From: Rhodococcus sp. 105337
GTDB taxonomy: Bacteria > Actinomycetota > Actinomycetes > Mycobacteriales > Mycobacteriaceae
Direction of reading: 5' to 3'
Length of the DNA: 64,000 nt
Assembly: GCF_012844225.1 (NCBI RefSeq)
Contig: NZ_JABAGQ010000001.1
Span: 310,001 to 374,000, forward strand
Shown here: positions 34,030 to 46,511 of the stretch, piece after piece
How the letters are laid out: each line of letters opens with the position of its first letter
Position numbering within the stretch: position 1 is the first letter of the stretch
Notes under the pieces: model-generated
Database searches by the model: none
What the model saw: only the letters and a program-made list of their open reading frames with translations
What the model was told of the DNA's origin: nothing
Program-made: the position numbers and the translations under genes

Positions 34030-34650
34030 GCAGTCGTGACACTGTCGCTCTGGGGCCGCCGACCCGGCCGCTGCGCAACTTCCCCGCCTGCGAACTCACC
34101 GTGGGGCAGCCGCTGCACCGCGGGCACCGCGCCGGGAACGGCCCTTGGTGGTTCTCCTCCGACGGCGGCGGCCGCTTCGATCTGACCCCGCCACGCGGTA
34201 CCTGCTACCTCGCGTACGACGAGCTCACCGCGATCCGGGAGACCGTCGGCCAGGCGCTGGCGGCAACCGGGATCATCAGCGACGAATTCGCCGCCGAACG
34301 CCAGCTCTCCACCCTGACCGTGCCACACAACCATCGGCTCGCCGACACCTGCGCGGACACGGCGGCGGACTTCGGTTCAACCACGGAACTTGTCACCATG
34401 ACCCCATACGCGGTGCCTCAGGAGTGGGCGGCGAAGTTCGCCGCCACCACCTTCGCCGGGCTGCAGTATCAAACCCGGGTTCACCACCGGGCCGAACCCC
34501 AACGCGGTCAGCCTGTTCGGGAACGCGGGAGAGGCCGACTGGCCGACCGATCCGAGTCCCGACCCGTTCGTGGCCGCTGCGCGACGGTATGACTTCACGG
34601 TTGCCAGCCCGCCGCGGTCGGTGCGCATCGTCGCGCCACCGACGACCTGA
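34026..34650 (+). pseudogene. RES-domain toxin, frameshifted
   Basis: The GTG at 34026 opens a RES-domain protein (NAD+-consuming toxin family): VGQPLHRGHRAGNGPWWFSS, then GGGRFDLTPPRGTCYLAYDE with the conserved Arg/Tyr/Glu set, and TVPHNHRLADTCADTAADFG. At the GGG of 34477-34479 the frame changes: without one G the protein would continue TRFTTGPNPNAVSLFG, DPFVAAARRYDFTVASPPRS to a stop at 34650, a normal RES ending. As given, the zero frame runs on into unrelated residues to 34592. The core catalytic blocks are intact, so the altered product may or may not be active. A sequencing error in the G run is the main alternative. Confidence 0.75.
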
Positions 34651-34764
34651 TCCTGTTCCGCACCACATGGTGGCCGCTGCACACCGACGCTTGCGAGCCG
34701 CACGTCCGCCGAGGGACCGTCGAGGCTCAGCCGCGCAACCGGTTTCAGTGCGGCGCGGCCTGTG

Positions 34765-36066
<1,302 letters not shown>

Positions 36067-36314
36067 TCAGACAGGTGTTACGTGCGGGCGGTCTCGCCTG
36101 CAGGGTCCTGCCCTGGAACCGGACAGCAGCCGGGACCACAGTGTAGTCCACCCTGCCACGGCCTCCGGCTCCGGCACCGGTATCGGCACGATCCGGGTGG
36201 CAGCTGCAGGAGGACTCGCGGCACCGCCGCGCGTCCCACCCCCGCCCGGCGCCTTCCGATTAGAGTGAACCGAAGCCTGCAACCGTACGAACCCGACATT
36301 CGCGAGGAGTTCTG

Positions 36315-36980
36315 TTGACCCCGGTAGTGTTCAGATGTGGCGAGGTACCCCTGCCGCTGACTCTCACCCCGGAGACGACGCTGTCCGCTCCCGCGCTTCC
36401 GGAGAAGGACGATTTCGAGGATGTCCTCGCCCAAGCGGACTCGGTGGACAACCCCCGGCTGATCGTCGTCGGAGACGATGCCGCATTCGCCGCGACATTG
36501 ACCCGGCTGATGCGCCTCGATCGGCTCGACGACATCGAACTCGCGTACGTACCCGAGTCGCGCACTCCGGCCACCGAGGCATACGGCCTGCGCAGCGGCT
36601 CGAAAGCGGCCACCATCGCATTGCGCGGTGAGGCGAAGCCGATTCCGCTGATCCGGGACGACGCCGGCATCGCGCTCGTCGGCCGGGCGCTCGTGTGTGG
36701 CGACGAGTCCGGTCTCGTCGGGGAGGCCTACGTCGACGACACCCGCCTGTTCTCCGGCACGGTGCCCGGTATCCGGGTCGAGCCCACACCGGCGATGCCG
36801 GGACTGCGCGCCGCAATCGACCGGCCGCGCTGGTTCGGCGGTTACAAGTGGCTGACGGGACGGGCGATGCAACTGGGTTCGCCCGCCGCGACCGTCACCC
36901 GCGACGGGGTCGCGAATCCCCGCCCGCTCAAACGCTCCACCTTTTACCGGCACGACAAGAACTGGCTCCTGGTGCGCTGA
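36315..36980 (+). CDS. Conserved protein, Rv0358-like
   Basis: A 221-residue protein without recognised catalytic motifs. It includes FRCGEVPLPLTLTPETTLSA, the Rossmann-like NPRLIVVGDDAAFAATLTRL and the C-terminal RPLKRSTFYRHDKNWLLVR. The start is a TTG with GAGGAG upstream. It lies divergent from purA as Rv0358 does in mycobacteria, which supports orthology. Function unknown. Confidence 0.75.
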   Translation: MTPVVFRCGEVPLPLTLTPETTLSAPALPEKDDFEDVLAQADSVDNPRLIVVGDDAAFAATLTRLMRLDRLDDIELAYVPESRTPATEAYGLRSGSKAATIALRGEAKPIPLIRDDAGIALVGRALVCGDESGLVGEAYVDDTRLFSGTVPGIRVEPTPAMPGLRAAIDRPRWFGGYKWLTGRAMQLGSPAATVTRDGVANPRPLKRSTFYRHDKNWLLVR

Positions 36981-36990
36981 GCCGTCGCGC

Positions 36991-38415
36991 TCACATACCG
37001 GTGCGCGCGGCGATTCGACCCGAGTCGATCGCGGCGACCAGCTCCTGGTGATCGCGGACGTTCCTCTCCGCATAGGTCTTCGCGAACCCCGCAATCGCTT
37101 CGTCGAATTCGTTGCCCGATCCCAGATAGGACGCCATCGCGATGCGGTCTCCCCCGCGCGCGTGGCCGTACGCGAGGACGCGGGCGCACAGCCGTCCGTA
37201 CAGCTCCATACCTCTCGGCGTCATCGCCTCCACCACCGCGGACCCCTTGCCGTCGCGCAACTGCCGGACGTAGAAGTCACGCCGGACACCGTCGACTCCG
37301 GGACCCTGCTGCCATCCGAGAAAGATGTCACTCGCGGCCTGCATGAGCCGTTGGCCGTGCACCACCCGCTCACCTTCGTTCTCGTACTGCGGCCCGTCGA
37401 CGTACCCGGCAAGTACGGACCGCTGCGCTTCCTTGGCCTGCAGCACCAGCGGATCGTCGTCCCTCCCCCGCATCAGGACGATCCATGCCCGGGTGCCCAC
37501 GCTGCCGACACCGACGACTTTCCGCGCGGCCTGGACGAATTCGAACTGCGCGAGCAGGGTGCGGCGATCGGATTGGAGTGTGGAGGCGTATTCGCGCAGT
37601 CGCCGATGCAGTTCGTCGTAGAGCTGCGTGGCATCGGCATCGGCGAACACTTCTTCGATCGGCACGATCAGAGGTGGCCGGCTGGTGATCGTGCGGCGCC
37701 CGTCCACGACGGAGGTCAGTTTTCCGGCCGCGTGCACGCTGTCGCTGTGTACCGACTTCTCGAGCAACTTCCGAACACGTTTTTTCATGGACGAATCGAG
37801 TTCGTCGCGGAGTTCGACCAGTTCGGTGGTCGGCTGGATCCGCGAGTACCAGACCGCGAGGTTCCCCCGCTCGGCCTGCTCGAGCATCGTTTCCCGATAC
37901 TCGGACGCGCAGGCAGTGGTGATGCGCCGCCGCTGCCTCCGGGTGAAGTCGTTGTCCTTCGCTGCGATCGCGAGACTGGCCGCGAGTCGTTTGACATCCC
38001 ATTCGAACGGCCCGGGGTAGGTCTCGTCGAAGTCGTTGACGTCGAACGCCAATTTCCGTTCGGGCGTGGCGAAGATGCCGAAATTGGACAGGTGCGCGTC
38101 GCCGCAGAGTTGGGTGATCAGCCCGCTCGACGGGGTCCGCGACAGATCGTCCGCCATGACGAGCGCGGCACCGCGGTAGAACGCGAACGGCGACGACGCC
38201 ATGCGACCGTGCCGGATGGGGACCAACTGGGGCACCCTGGTCTCGGCTTGCGCCAAGAGCAGATCGATCGGGGAACGGCCGGGATCGGCGCCGCATTCGG
38301 CGAGCGAGTCGAGGGGCGTCGAGCGTCGTGCGTGCTTCCCCTTGGCTCTCCGTGCTCGGGGATCGAGAGACACCTGGGTGTGCGTCGGAATGTCGGGTTC
38401 GGCCACGATTTCCAT
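36991..38415 (-). CDS. DUF2252 family protein
   Basis: A 474-residue protein with a kinase-like core. SPFAFYRGAALVMADDLSRT and GDAHLSNFGIFATPERKLAF with FDVNDFDETYPGPFEWDVKR are the hallmark DUF2252 blocks, resembling the catalytic and metal-binding loops of aminoglycoside phosphotransferases. RAWIVLMRGRDDDPLVLQAK and YGHARGGDRIAMASYLGSGN follow. No substrate is known for the family. It is 18 bp after the potassium-channel gene stop and may share its transcript. Confidence 0.85.
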   Translation of the reverse strand: MEIVAEPDIPTHTQVSLDPRARRAKGKHARRSTPLDSLAECGADPGRSPIDLLLAQAETRVPQLVPIRHGRMASSPFAFYRGAALVMADDLSRTPSSGLITQLCGDAHLSNFGIFATPERKLAFDVNDFDETYPGPFEWDVKRLAASLAIAAKDNDFTRRQRRRITTACASEYRETMLEQAERGNLAVWYSRIQPTTELVELRDELDSSMKKRVRKLLEKSVHSDSVHAAGKLTSVVDGRRTITSRPPLIVPIEEVFADADATQLYDELHRRLREYASTLQSDRRTLLAQFEFVQAARKVVGVGSVGTRAWIVLMRGRDDDPLVLQAKEAQRSVLAGYVDGPQYENEGERVVHGQRLMQAASDIFLGWQQGPGVDGVRRDFYVRQLRDGKGSAVVEAMTPRGMELYGRLCARVLAYGHARGGDRIAMASYLGSGNEFDEAIAGFAKTYAERNVRDHQELVAAIDSGRIAARTGM

Positions 38416-38433
38416 TCCTTTCGGGTGGCGGTC

Positions 38434-38988
38434 CTACCCACCCGGGGAAGTGCCGGGAGGGTTCTGACGCTGCTGCCGACGCCACTGCACCACGCCGGTC
38501 AGCACGCGGATCCCGACGGCAAGGAACACCAGATTGGCGACGATCTGGAGGGATACGACCGCTCTCGTCGAATCGGTGGTGGCCACGATGTCGCCGAATC
38601 CGACCGTGGCGAACACGGTGAGACAGAAATAGAGTGCGTCGACCCGCGAGAGCACCTCACTGAATCCCTGCGCGTTCGCAGCGGACAGCAGGTAGTAGAA
38701 CGCGGCGTAACCGACCAGGTACAACGCAACAGTGGCAGCGGCCGCTTCGACGGCCTGCACCGCCGGGTAGTGCGACGCCAGTACCTTCTTGACCTGCCAG
38801 ACCGCCACCGTACCCACCGCGAGAACCCCCACGACCAGGAGGAACACCGCCCCCAGGTCTCCGATACCGTCGAGCGGTGCGAGGAAGTAGACGGTCAGCA
38901 GCACAACGGCTGTCAGCAACGGCCGCACACCGGCCGACCACAACAACCTGCGGGTGGACCGGCCTCCGGTCGGTAGCGGGCCGCTCAC
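38434..38988 (-). CDS. Two-pore-helix type potassium channel protein
   Basis: A 184-residue ion channel. Two N-terminal spans (LLTAVVLLTVYFLAPL; AVFLLVVGVLAVGTVAVWQV) are followed by a third, then the pore with selectivity filter FATVGFGDIVA and a last span IVANLVFLAVGIRVLTGVV. TVGFGD is the K+ filter. There is no C-terminal RCK/TrkA-N domain, so gating by ligand is not evident. Confidence 0.88.
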   Translation of the reverse strand: MSGPLPTGGRSTRRLLWSAGVRPLLTAVVLLTVYFLAPLDGIGDLGAVFLLVVGVLAVGTVAVWQVKKVLASHYPAVQAVEAAAATVALYLVGYAAFYYLLSAANAQGFSEVLSRVDALYFCLTVFATVGFGDIVATTDSTRAVVSLQIVANLVFLAVGIRVLTGVVQWRRQQRQNPPGTSPGG

Positions 38989-39050
38989 GCGCCGCCTCCG
39001 ACCCCGGTGTCACGGGTTGCCGACGCGGACACGATGTCGCCCCGCGCTGT

Positions 39051-39884
39051 CTACGTCGCACCCAGTGGAACGAACGGAACGATGTCGTCGCGGCCTTCGC
39101 GGACGATCGCCGCGGAACCTTCGGGCATTTCGTTCCATGCACCCGGCAAGTCCCGTATAGGTTCGGACACAACCAATCTCGCCGTCATACCGAAACGCTG
39201 GAGTGCCTCGACCTCCGGATGCAGCGAGCGCAATCGCGAGATCTCGGTGGAGTAGAACAGCGAACGTGTTTTTCCTTCGCTCGAGTAGCGGAACGCCCAC
39301 ACCGTGACGCCGTCCGTGGTGGCGGCGCTCATCTGCACCGGAGCGTCGATGCCGTATTGCCGGGCGAGGTGCTCGACCAGGCCCACTGCCCGCCCCACCG
39401 CGCCGAGGGGGTCTTCCCGGAGGCCGAACGTCAAGGCCAGAAAGAAGAGCACTTCCGAGTCGGTGGACCCTTCGATGTACGGGTAGAGATCCGGTTCGAT
39501 GGCGAACACCAGATCCCGTTTCATCCGCTCGAATCCTTCGATGCATCCGTTGTGCATCCACAGCCAGTTCTCGTGCCGGAAGGGGTGGCTGTTGCTCCGC
39601 TGGACGGCGCTCCCGGTCGACGCCCGGATATGGGCGAACAGCAGGTGGGTGCTCACCTGCGACGCGACTTCACGAAGATTCTCGTCGTTCCACGCCGGAT
39701 CGATGCCCTTGAACACCGCGGGCGTTTCGCCCAGGCCGTACCAGCCGACACCGAAACCGTCACCGTTGGTGGTTGTGGCGCCGAGATGCGAGTGCAGGCT
39801 CTGATCGATCAGCGAATGCTCCGGCTTGAACAACAAATCCTCGGCGAGAATCGGATCGCCGGAGTAGGCCATCCATCTACACAT
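39051..39884 (-). CDS. Class II glutamine amidotransferase (YafJ/EgtC-like)
   Basis: A 277-residue Ntn-hydrolase. After Met removal the N-terminal Cys (MCRWMAYSGDPI) would be the nucleophile. HLGATTTNGDGFGVGWYGLG, LLFAHIRASTGSAVQRSNSH and WLWMHNGCIEGF are the amidotransferase blocks with oxyanion Asn-Gly, then STDSEVLFFLALTF. The ATG at 39884 fits the requirement for Cys at position 2. No synthase partner adjoins; EgtC-type gamma-glutamyl hydrolysis is one option. Confidence 0.88.
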   Translation of the reverse strand: MCRWMAYSGDPILAEDLLFKPEHSLIDQSLHSHLGATTTNGDGFGVGWYGLGETPAVFKGIDPAWNDENLREVASQVSTHLLFAHIRASTGSAVQRSNSHPFRHENWLWMHNGCIEGFERMKRDLVFAIEPDLYPYIEGSTDSEVLFFLALTFGLREDPLGAVGRAVGLVEHLARQYGIDAPVQMSAATTDGVTVWAFRYSSEGKTRSLFYSTEISRLRSLHPEVEALQRFGMTARLVVSEPIRDLPGAWNEMPEGSAAIVREGRDDIVPFVPLGAT

Positions 39885-39944
39885 CACACCAGTGTCGCAC
39901 CGGGAGTCCGCCTGTACGAGGTGATCGCGGCAGATCGGGCGGCG

Positions 39945-39974
39945 GCGCCGCGGGCCAGGTCACGAGCCCGCGGC
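39945..39974 (-). terminator. Hairpin terminator after terD-like gene
   Basis: CGCCGCGGGC (39945-39954) pairs with GCCCGCGGCG (39965-39974), 13 bp after the stop of the leftward TerD gene. No U run. Confidence 0.5.
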
Positions 39975-39987
39975 GCGCGCCTTCGGA

Positions 39988-40566
39988 TCAGCCGATGCTG
40001 ACACCGTAGTCGCGGGCGATTCCCGCGAGGCCGGACGCGTAGCCCTGGCCGATCGCGCGGAACTTCCATTCGGTGCCGCGCCGGTACAGTTCACCGAAGA
40101 CCATCGCGGTCTCCGACGACGCGTCCTCGCTCAGGTCGTAGCGCGCGAGTTCGCGATCGTCGGAGCGGTCGACCACGCGGATGAACGCGTTGCGCACCTG
40201 ACCGAACGACTGCCCGCGCGCGTCGGCGTCGTGAATCGATACCGGGAAGACGATGGACTGCACCTCGGCGGGCACTGCGACGAGGTCGACGTTGATCGAC
40301 TCGTCGTCACCCTCTCCCTCGCCGGTCAGGTTGTCGCCGGTGTGCTCGACCGATCCGTCGGGCGAACGCAGGTTGTTGTAGAAGACGAAGTGTTGGTCCG
40401 AGAGCACCTTGCCGTTCGCACCCGTGACGAGAGCGCTGGCGTCGAGGTCGAAATCGGCGCCGGTCGTAGCCCGGACGTCCCAGCCGAGACCGACCGTCAC
40501 CGCAGTGAGGTTCGGAGCCTCCTTCGACAACGAGACATTTCCGCCCTTGTCCAAACTCACACCCAT
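39988..40566 (-). CDS. TerD-family stress protein
   Basis: A 192-residue TerD/TerE domain protein. [20 protein letters not shown] opens the fold; [19 protein letters not shown] and [20 protein letters not shown] hold the calcium-binding acidic sites; [20 protein letters not shown] follows. TerD proteins are linked to tellurite, phage or membrane stress. Only one copy is present, without TerB/TerC neighbours. Confidence 0.92.
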   Translation of the reverse strand: MGVSLDKGGNVSLSKEAPNLTAVTVGLGWDVRATTGADFDLDASALVTGANGKVLSDQHFVFYNNLRSPDGSVEHTGDNLTGEGEGDDESINVDLVAVPAEVQSIVFPVSIHDADARGQSFGQVRNAFIRVVDRSDDRELARYDLSEDASSETAMVFGELYRRGTEWKFRAIGQGYASGLAGIARDYGVSIG

Positions 40567-40719
40567 GCCGGTCCTTTCGATCGGTTGTCGTGAGACCCAC
40601 GATAGTCGGCCCGCCGAAGCGGGCGATTCGGCGTGCTCGCGCCGTGCTACGTTGCCGACGTCGCACGACGGCACGAGCGAGCCGGGCGGATGGAGAAGAC
40701 GAACGAGAGCAGGAGTGCC

Positions 40720-41376
40720 GTGGCCCAGGAGAATGCGACATCGGGCGCGACCGGGGTGCTCGAACGGATCGCGGCACTCAGTCCCTTCTTCGCGGTCGGG
40801 ACCGGAGAAGTGCCCGGCGGCCGATGGCAACCCACCATCGCACTGCGTGAGCGCACGACCCGTGACCACCTCGTGACCGCTACGGCCGAGCAGATGAGCA
40901 CCGACGAGATGCGGGTGGCCGCTTCGACGGTGTTCTTCGCTTACGCCGCACGCGTGTGGTCGATCGCGATCGGGTCCGTCACTCTCTCCGGGCGTTGTAT
41001 CGGCCTCGACCCGGACCAGCTGCTGTGGCGGTCCGACGGTGGCACCCTCCTGTTGCACGTGGCCGAGCCGCGGTTCGGTGACTCCGTTGCCGTCGAGGTG
41101 CTCGACCGGCAACTCGAGCCGATCATCGAGGCGTGGCGCGATGTGGTGGCACCCGGGCTGATGTGGGGTAACGCGGCCTCGGCTCTGATCGGTGCAGGAC
41201 GAATGATCGGCGACGCTGCACTGCCGCAGCTCGATGCGCTTCTGGACGACCCCCGGTTGATCGGCAGCATCGACCGAGCGACAGGAAGGCGTCGTAGCTG
41301 CTGCCTGTTCTACCGCACCGCCAACGGAGGCGTGTGCGGCGATTGCCCCTTTCCCACCCCGCCCGCTGGTCCGTGA
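40720..41376 (+). CDS. FhuF-like (2Fe-2S) protein, stand-alone copy
   Basis: A 218-residue protein whose C-terminus [20 protein letters not shown] and CPF give the CC-x9-C-x2-C arrangement of the FhuF ferric-siderophore reductase Fe-S site (CC...CxxC). The body [20 protein letters not shown] also fits. It is a close paralogue of the protein at 57978-58634; aligning the two N-termini ([17 protein letters not shown] against VLEEIATQSPYFAVGTG) and AGGAG four bases upstream support GTG 40720 over an ATG at 40690. It has no transporter beside it. Role in reducing Fe(III) or Co is inferred from family only. Confidence 0.82.
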   Translation: MAQENATSGATGVLERIAALSPFFAVGTGEVPGGRWQPTIALRERTTRDHLVTATAEQMSTDEMRVAASTVFFAYAARVWSIAIGSVTLSGRCIGLDPDQLLWRSDGGTLLLHVAEPRFGDSVAVEVLDRQLEPIIEAWRDVVAPGLMWGNAASALIGAGRMIGDAALPQLDALLDDPRLIGSIDRATGRRRSCCLFYRTANGGVCGDCPFPTPPAGP

Positions 41377-41450
41377 ATCCGTCGTTCTGACAAGCATTTC
41401 CGCTCGGTACGCCCGCACGGTTCGTGTGCCGGATCGGACGGAAACCTCGG

Positions 41451-42200
41451 TTACGAGACCGAAGTCGACCCGCGTAGGACAGAAGCGTAGGAGCGCAAGA
41501 GATCCCGGATCTCCGGATCGTTCACGCTGAGCCGTCCGGTGCGCCCGATGGCGGTCAGCGCTCCGGTGAGCCGATGGTCGTTAGTGCGCACCGGGACCGC
41601 GAGCGCTGACCGGCCGATGCGGCTCTCGTCGACCTCGGACGCGGCATCTTCGTCACGTACACGTTCCAGTTCCGCCCTCAGTTCGGCTGGTTCGGTCTTG
41701 GTGCATTCGGTGATCCGGCGGAGCGGGCCGGGCCCGATCAGTTCGGGCCGCTGAACGAGCAGCAGTTTTCCGATCGCCGACGCGTGCAGGTGCGTCGTCC
41801 AGGTCGACTCGCCGGACAGTTCGTGGTCGGGGTCTCGGTCGACGAGGCGGACCCGGCCACCCGTGTAGGACACCAGGTAGACGCCGTACCGGAGCTGTGC
41901 CCGCAACTCCTCGAGGACAGGACCCGGATCGATGTCCACATGGGGCGCCGGTGCGGCGGCAGCGAGTTCGCGGGTACGCCGCCCGAGCGCGAAACCCGAC
42001 AGGTCTTCGACCCGAACAAGGTAACCGTCTGCCACGAGGAGATTGAGCAGACGGTAGGCAGTCGCGGGCGGGATCGCTGTCAGCGCCGCGACGTCACGAG
42101 CCGATGCGCCGGCACCCAGGGTTGCAACGGCTTCGAGGAGGGCGAGCGCACGCTGAACGGCCCGGGGTTCGTGCCCACCCTGCCCGGCCCGGACGCTCAC
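41451..42200 (-). CDS. IclR-family transcription regulator
   Basis: A 249-residue regulator. The N-terminal winged helix reads [20 protein letters not shown] and [20 protein letters not shown]; the effector domain includes [17 protein letters not shown] and [16 protein letters not shown]. The GTG at 42200 overlaps the permease stop (GTGA), so it is made with the APC permease and probably controls it and the divergent oxidase operon. An inverted repeat at 43813-43848 is a candidate binding site. Confidence 0.88.
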   Translation of the reverse strand: MSVRAGQGGHEPRAVQRALALLEAVATLGAGASARDVAALTAIPPATAYRLLNLLVADGYLVRVEDLSGFALGRRTRELAAAAPAPHVDIDPGPVLEELRAQLRYGVYLVSYTGGRVRLVDRDPDHELSGESTWTTHLHASAIGKLLLVQRPELIGPGPLRRITECTKTEPAELRAELERVRDEDAASEVDESRIGRSALAVPVRTNDHRLTGALTAIGRTGRLSVNDPEIRDLLRSYASVLRGSTSVS

Positions 42201-43714
42201 CGCCGTACCGCGTTCGGATGATCGGATCCGACGAGGGCGACGCGGCCGCGGCCGGTCTCGGCGAAGGCGCCGGCCCCGGGAAGCACATCCTTCGATTCGG
42301 GGCTGTCGAACACGCCGATGTCGGCGAGGGTCGCCGGTCGCGTTCGTCGCAGGTGCCGGTACCACAGGACCGGAACCGCGAGCACGACGAGCAACGCCGT
42401 CAGAGCGCCGAACCGGCCGTCCAGCGCGTGGCCGATCACGATGTACCCGGTGACCACCCCACCGAGAGTCGCAGCGACGCGACATGTCCAGGTGATTGCC
42501 GGCGTCGACTCCTGGATACGAGCGAGGAACACCACCGCCGCGACCGCGACCAGGACGTACGCGAACAGAAGAACGACGCGCAGCGTGACACCGGCCCAGT
42601 CGGGCACCTCACCCCGGACCGCGAGGACCGTCGCACCGATCGCGAGACAGGACACCGCGGAGACGAGCGCAACCCAGGGTGTGCGGAGTCTCCGGTGTAC
42701 CGAGCCCAGCCCAGCCGGCAGAACGCCTTCGACCCCCATCGAATACAGCAGCCTGGACGCGGCGTTGGAGGACGCCATCGCCGACGCGAGCCACGAGCAG
42801 GCCATCCCGAGGTGCAGCAAGGCCACCACCACCGGACTGACTCCTGTCGAGGTGCCGTACAGATAAGCCCCCACGAGGGTGTCGGCGTGGCCGCTCCACG
42901 CGGCCCAACCGGCGAATACGAACAGCGCTCCACACAGTGCCGGTGTGGCGATCACGGTGCGGGTTACGGTGATCATCGGACGGCGCGCCTCGGGCGCGAC
43001 GAACGTCGCGCTCTCGAATCCTGCGAGGGCGAAGAGCGCGGACAGAACTACAGGAAGCAGAAGACCGGTCCCGGCTCCCGGAAAAGGCTGCACCGGCACC
43101 GATTCCGCACCGGGCATCACCATCAGGCCGACGATGAAAATCAAGGAACAGGATTCGATCACAAGGATCGCCAGCGCCGCGAACCGGACACCACGCAACA
43201 ACGCCGCAAGGATCGCCGCGGCGATCAGGAGATACACCACGGCGGTCGCCGGCCCCCGGATGCCGATGCCGCACTGTGCGGCGATCGCGATCACCGCGTG
43301 CCCTCCGTGGTACAGCGTCAGCGCACCGCTCCCGAGATACTTCACCGCCATCGCGATGCCCGTCGTCAGAGCCGCACGTGGGCCCAGACCTTTTGCGACG
43401 AACGCGTACAGCCCGCCCGAAGCAACCATGCGGCGGGTGAACAGCGCTGTGCAACAAGCAATCAGAGTGACCAGCACAGTTGCAGCCACCACGGCGATCA
43501 GACCGGACATCAGCGCGTGGTGGGTGAGCATCGCGGCGGGCAGCAGGACCATCGATGCCGCCGGGGCGGTCGTCGCGACCGATTGAGCGAGCACCTCCCA
43601 TCCCGACAGTTGCCTGCGCCCCAAAGCTCGCAGTGGCGACACTGCCGGGCGTTCCGGTTCCCGGTGCGCGAACGACCGTGCGATCGCATCGGCCAGCGCA
43701 GACGTTTCGGTCAT
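42197..43714 (-). CDS. APC-family amino acid/amine permease
   Basis: A 505-residue transporter with about 12 spans. ALGRRQLSGWEVLAQSVATT and the span-1 loop region, MVASGGLYAFVAKGLGPRAA and ALFALAGFESATFVAPEARR are typical of APC amino acid permeases, and SNAASRLLYSMGVEGVLPAG is the loop 8-9 signature. GGGGAGG precedes the ATG. It is divergent from an exported amine oxidase and may take up its substrate or its product. Confidence 0.88.
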   Translation of the reverse strand: MTETSALADAIARSFAHREPERPAVSPLRALGRRQLSGWEVLAQSVATTAPAASMVLLPAAMLTHHALMSGLIAVVAATVLVTLIACCTALFTRRMVASGGLYAFVAKGLGPRAALTTGIAMAVKYLGSGALTLYHGGHAVIAIAAQCGIGIRGPATAVVYLLIAAAILAALLRGVRFAALAILVIESCSLIFIVGLMVMPGAESVPVQPFPGAGTGLLLPVVLSALFALAGFESATFVAPEARRPMITVTRTVIATPALCGALFVFAGWAAWSGHADTLVGAYLYGTSTGVSPVVVALLHLGMACSWLASAMASSNAASRLLYSMGVEGVLPAGLGSVHRRLRTPWVALVSAVSCLAIGATVLAVRGEVPDWAGVTLRVVLLFAYVLVAVAAVVFLARIQESTPAITWTCRVAATLGGVVTGYIVIGHALDGRFGALTALLVVLAVPVLWYRHLRRTRPATLADIGVFDSPESKDVLPGAGAFAETGRGRVALVGSDHPNAVRR

Positions 43715-43805
43715 GATGCCTCCCCACCCGCCGGCGTGCTCGTGCCGGCCGCGCAGACCGTACGCGCATCGTGTTACCCCACGGTTTCTTCGGCAAGTCG
43801 TATGA

Positions 43806-45581
<1,776 letters not shown>

Positions 45582-45606
45582 CCACCTTCGATCTCCAGGA
45601 GCACTC

Positions 45607-46281
45607 ATGAAGCGCACCACCCTCCGCGCCGCGGCGTTGGCCGCGAGCCTGGCCACCACCACCGCCATCCTGACTTCCTGCTCGTCCGACGACGACCCCG
45701 GCGCGCCACCCAGCGAGACGACTGCCGTGGCGCAGGCGGTTCTCGAGCCCGGCGAGGCGAACCCGATGATCGCGCAGGGCGTGACGATCAGTTCCGGTGC
45801 GAGGGTATACAAATCCAGCGGTCTGGGGCCGACTGCGGCGAATACGGCAGCACCTCAGGGCACCCCGGAGTCGTACATCGACTCACAGTTCGCCGACGGT
45901 GAGCTGCCCGACGGTGTCACCGTAACCGAAGCCCAAGGGATCAACGTCCTCAAGAACATTCGCGCGAACCTCGAAGCGCAGGGACTGACTCTTGCCGATG
46001 TCACCACCATGCGGGTGTTCCTCGACAACGCGCCCGGCACCGACAGAGCGGACTACGCCGGCTGGAACCGCGCCTATCGTCAGTTCTTCGCGAACACGAA
46101 TCTCGACACCGGGGACACCGAACTGGTGCCCCTGGGAACCGCAGAGCCGGCCGCACCGCTCGAACGCAATGCCGCACGGCCCACGCGGTTTGCGCTGGAG
46201 GTCGGCAGCCTTCCCGTTCCGGGGTGGCTCGTCGAGGTCGAGGTCGACGCGGTGTACCCGGCGGACGGGGTGGCGGGCTGA
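45607..46281 (+). CDS. RidA (YjgF/UK114)-domain lipoprotein
   Basis: A 224-residue protein: a signal peptide with lipobox AILTSC (Cys 25), a linker, then a RidA fold. GVTISSGARVYKSSGLGPTA opens the domain; VLKNIRANLEAQGLTLADVT, TMRVFLDNAPGTDRADYAGW and the C-terminal ARPTRFALEVGSLPVPGWLV carry the conserved Arg that binds the carboxylate. RidA enzymes hydrolyse reactive 2-imino acids and are normally cytoplasmic. Export as a lipoprotein next to a Tat-exported amine oxidase suggests it clears the imine made there. GGAGCACTC precedes the ATG. An insertion of about 30 residues in the middle distinguishes it from small RidA proteins. Confidence 0.85.
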   Translation: MKRTTLRAAALAASLATTTAILTSCSSDDDPGAPPSETTAVAQAVLEPGEANPMIAQGVTISSGARVYKSSGLGPTAANTAAPQGTPESYIDSQFADGELPDGVTVTEAQGINVLKNIRANLEAQGLTLADVTTMRVFLDNAPGTDRADYAGWNRAYRQFFANTNLDTGDTELVPLGTAEPAAPLERNAARPTRFALEVGSLPVPGWLVEVEVDAVYPADGVAG

Positions 46282-46472
46282 TGGGCGCGATGAGCCCGGC
46301 TCATTGGGCGGTCGTCGCGGTGGTCCTGCTCGTTCTGTTCGGATCGAAGAAGCTCCCCGAAGCTGCGCGAGGGCTGGGGAGATCACTTCGGATCCTGAAG
46401 TCCGAGGTCGGCGAGATGCACGCCGACGATTCTCGGCCGGCATCGACCGACACTTCGAGCATCACGGGATAG
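46281..46472 (+). CDS. tatA: TatA/E-like twin-arginine translocase subunit
   Basis: A 63-residue protein: MGAMSPAHWAVVAVVLLVLF is the single span, followed by the hinge GSKKLPEAARGLGRSLRIL with the FGxxKLPE signature, an amphipathic helix and an acidic tail. The ATG overlaps the RidA stop by one base (TGATG). It is probably a paralogue of the housekeeping TatA, made together with a Tat substrate (the amine oxidase), which is an unusual and telling arrangement. Confidence 0.88.
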   Translation: MGAMSPAHWAVVAVVLLVLFGSKKLPEAARGLGRSLRILKSEVGEMHADDSRPASTDTSSITG

Positions 46473-46475
46473 GCA

Positions 46476-46508
46476 GCAGGTACCCCGGCCACACCCCGGG
46501 GTACCTGC
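46476..46508. terminator. Bidirectional hairpin terminator
   Basis: GCAGGTACCCCGG (46476-46488) pairs perfectly with CCGGGGTACCTGC (46496-46508) around a 7-base loop, directly between the convergent tatA and SDR genes. Confidence 0.8.
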
Positions 46509-46511
46509 TCG

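Noticed and set aside
34026-34650. Programmed frameshift in the RES toxin
   Set aside because: The shift point is a plain GGG without a slippery heptamer or a following pseudoknot that I can see; a mutation or sequencing error is simpler.
34651-34764. Extra coding frame (TDDLILFRTTWWPLH...) after the RES gene
   Set aside because: It lacks a start and ribosome site, is only about 45 codons long and sits against the purA stop; chance cannot be excluded, so it is not listed as a gene.
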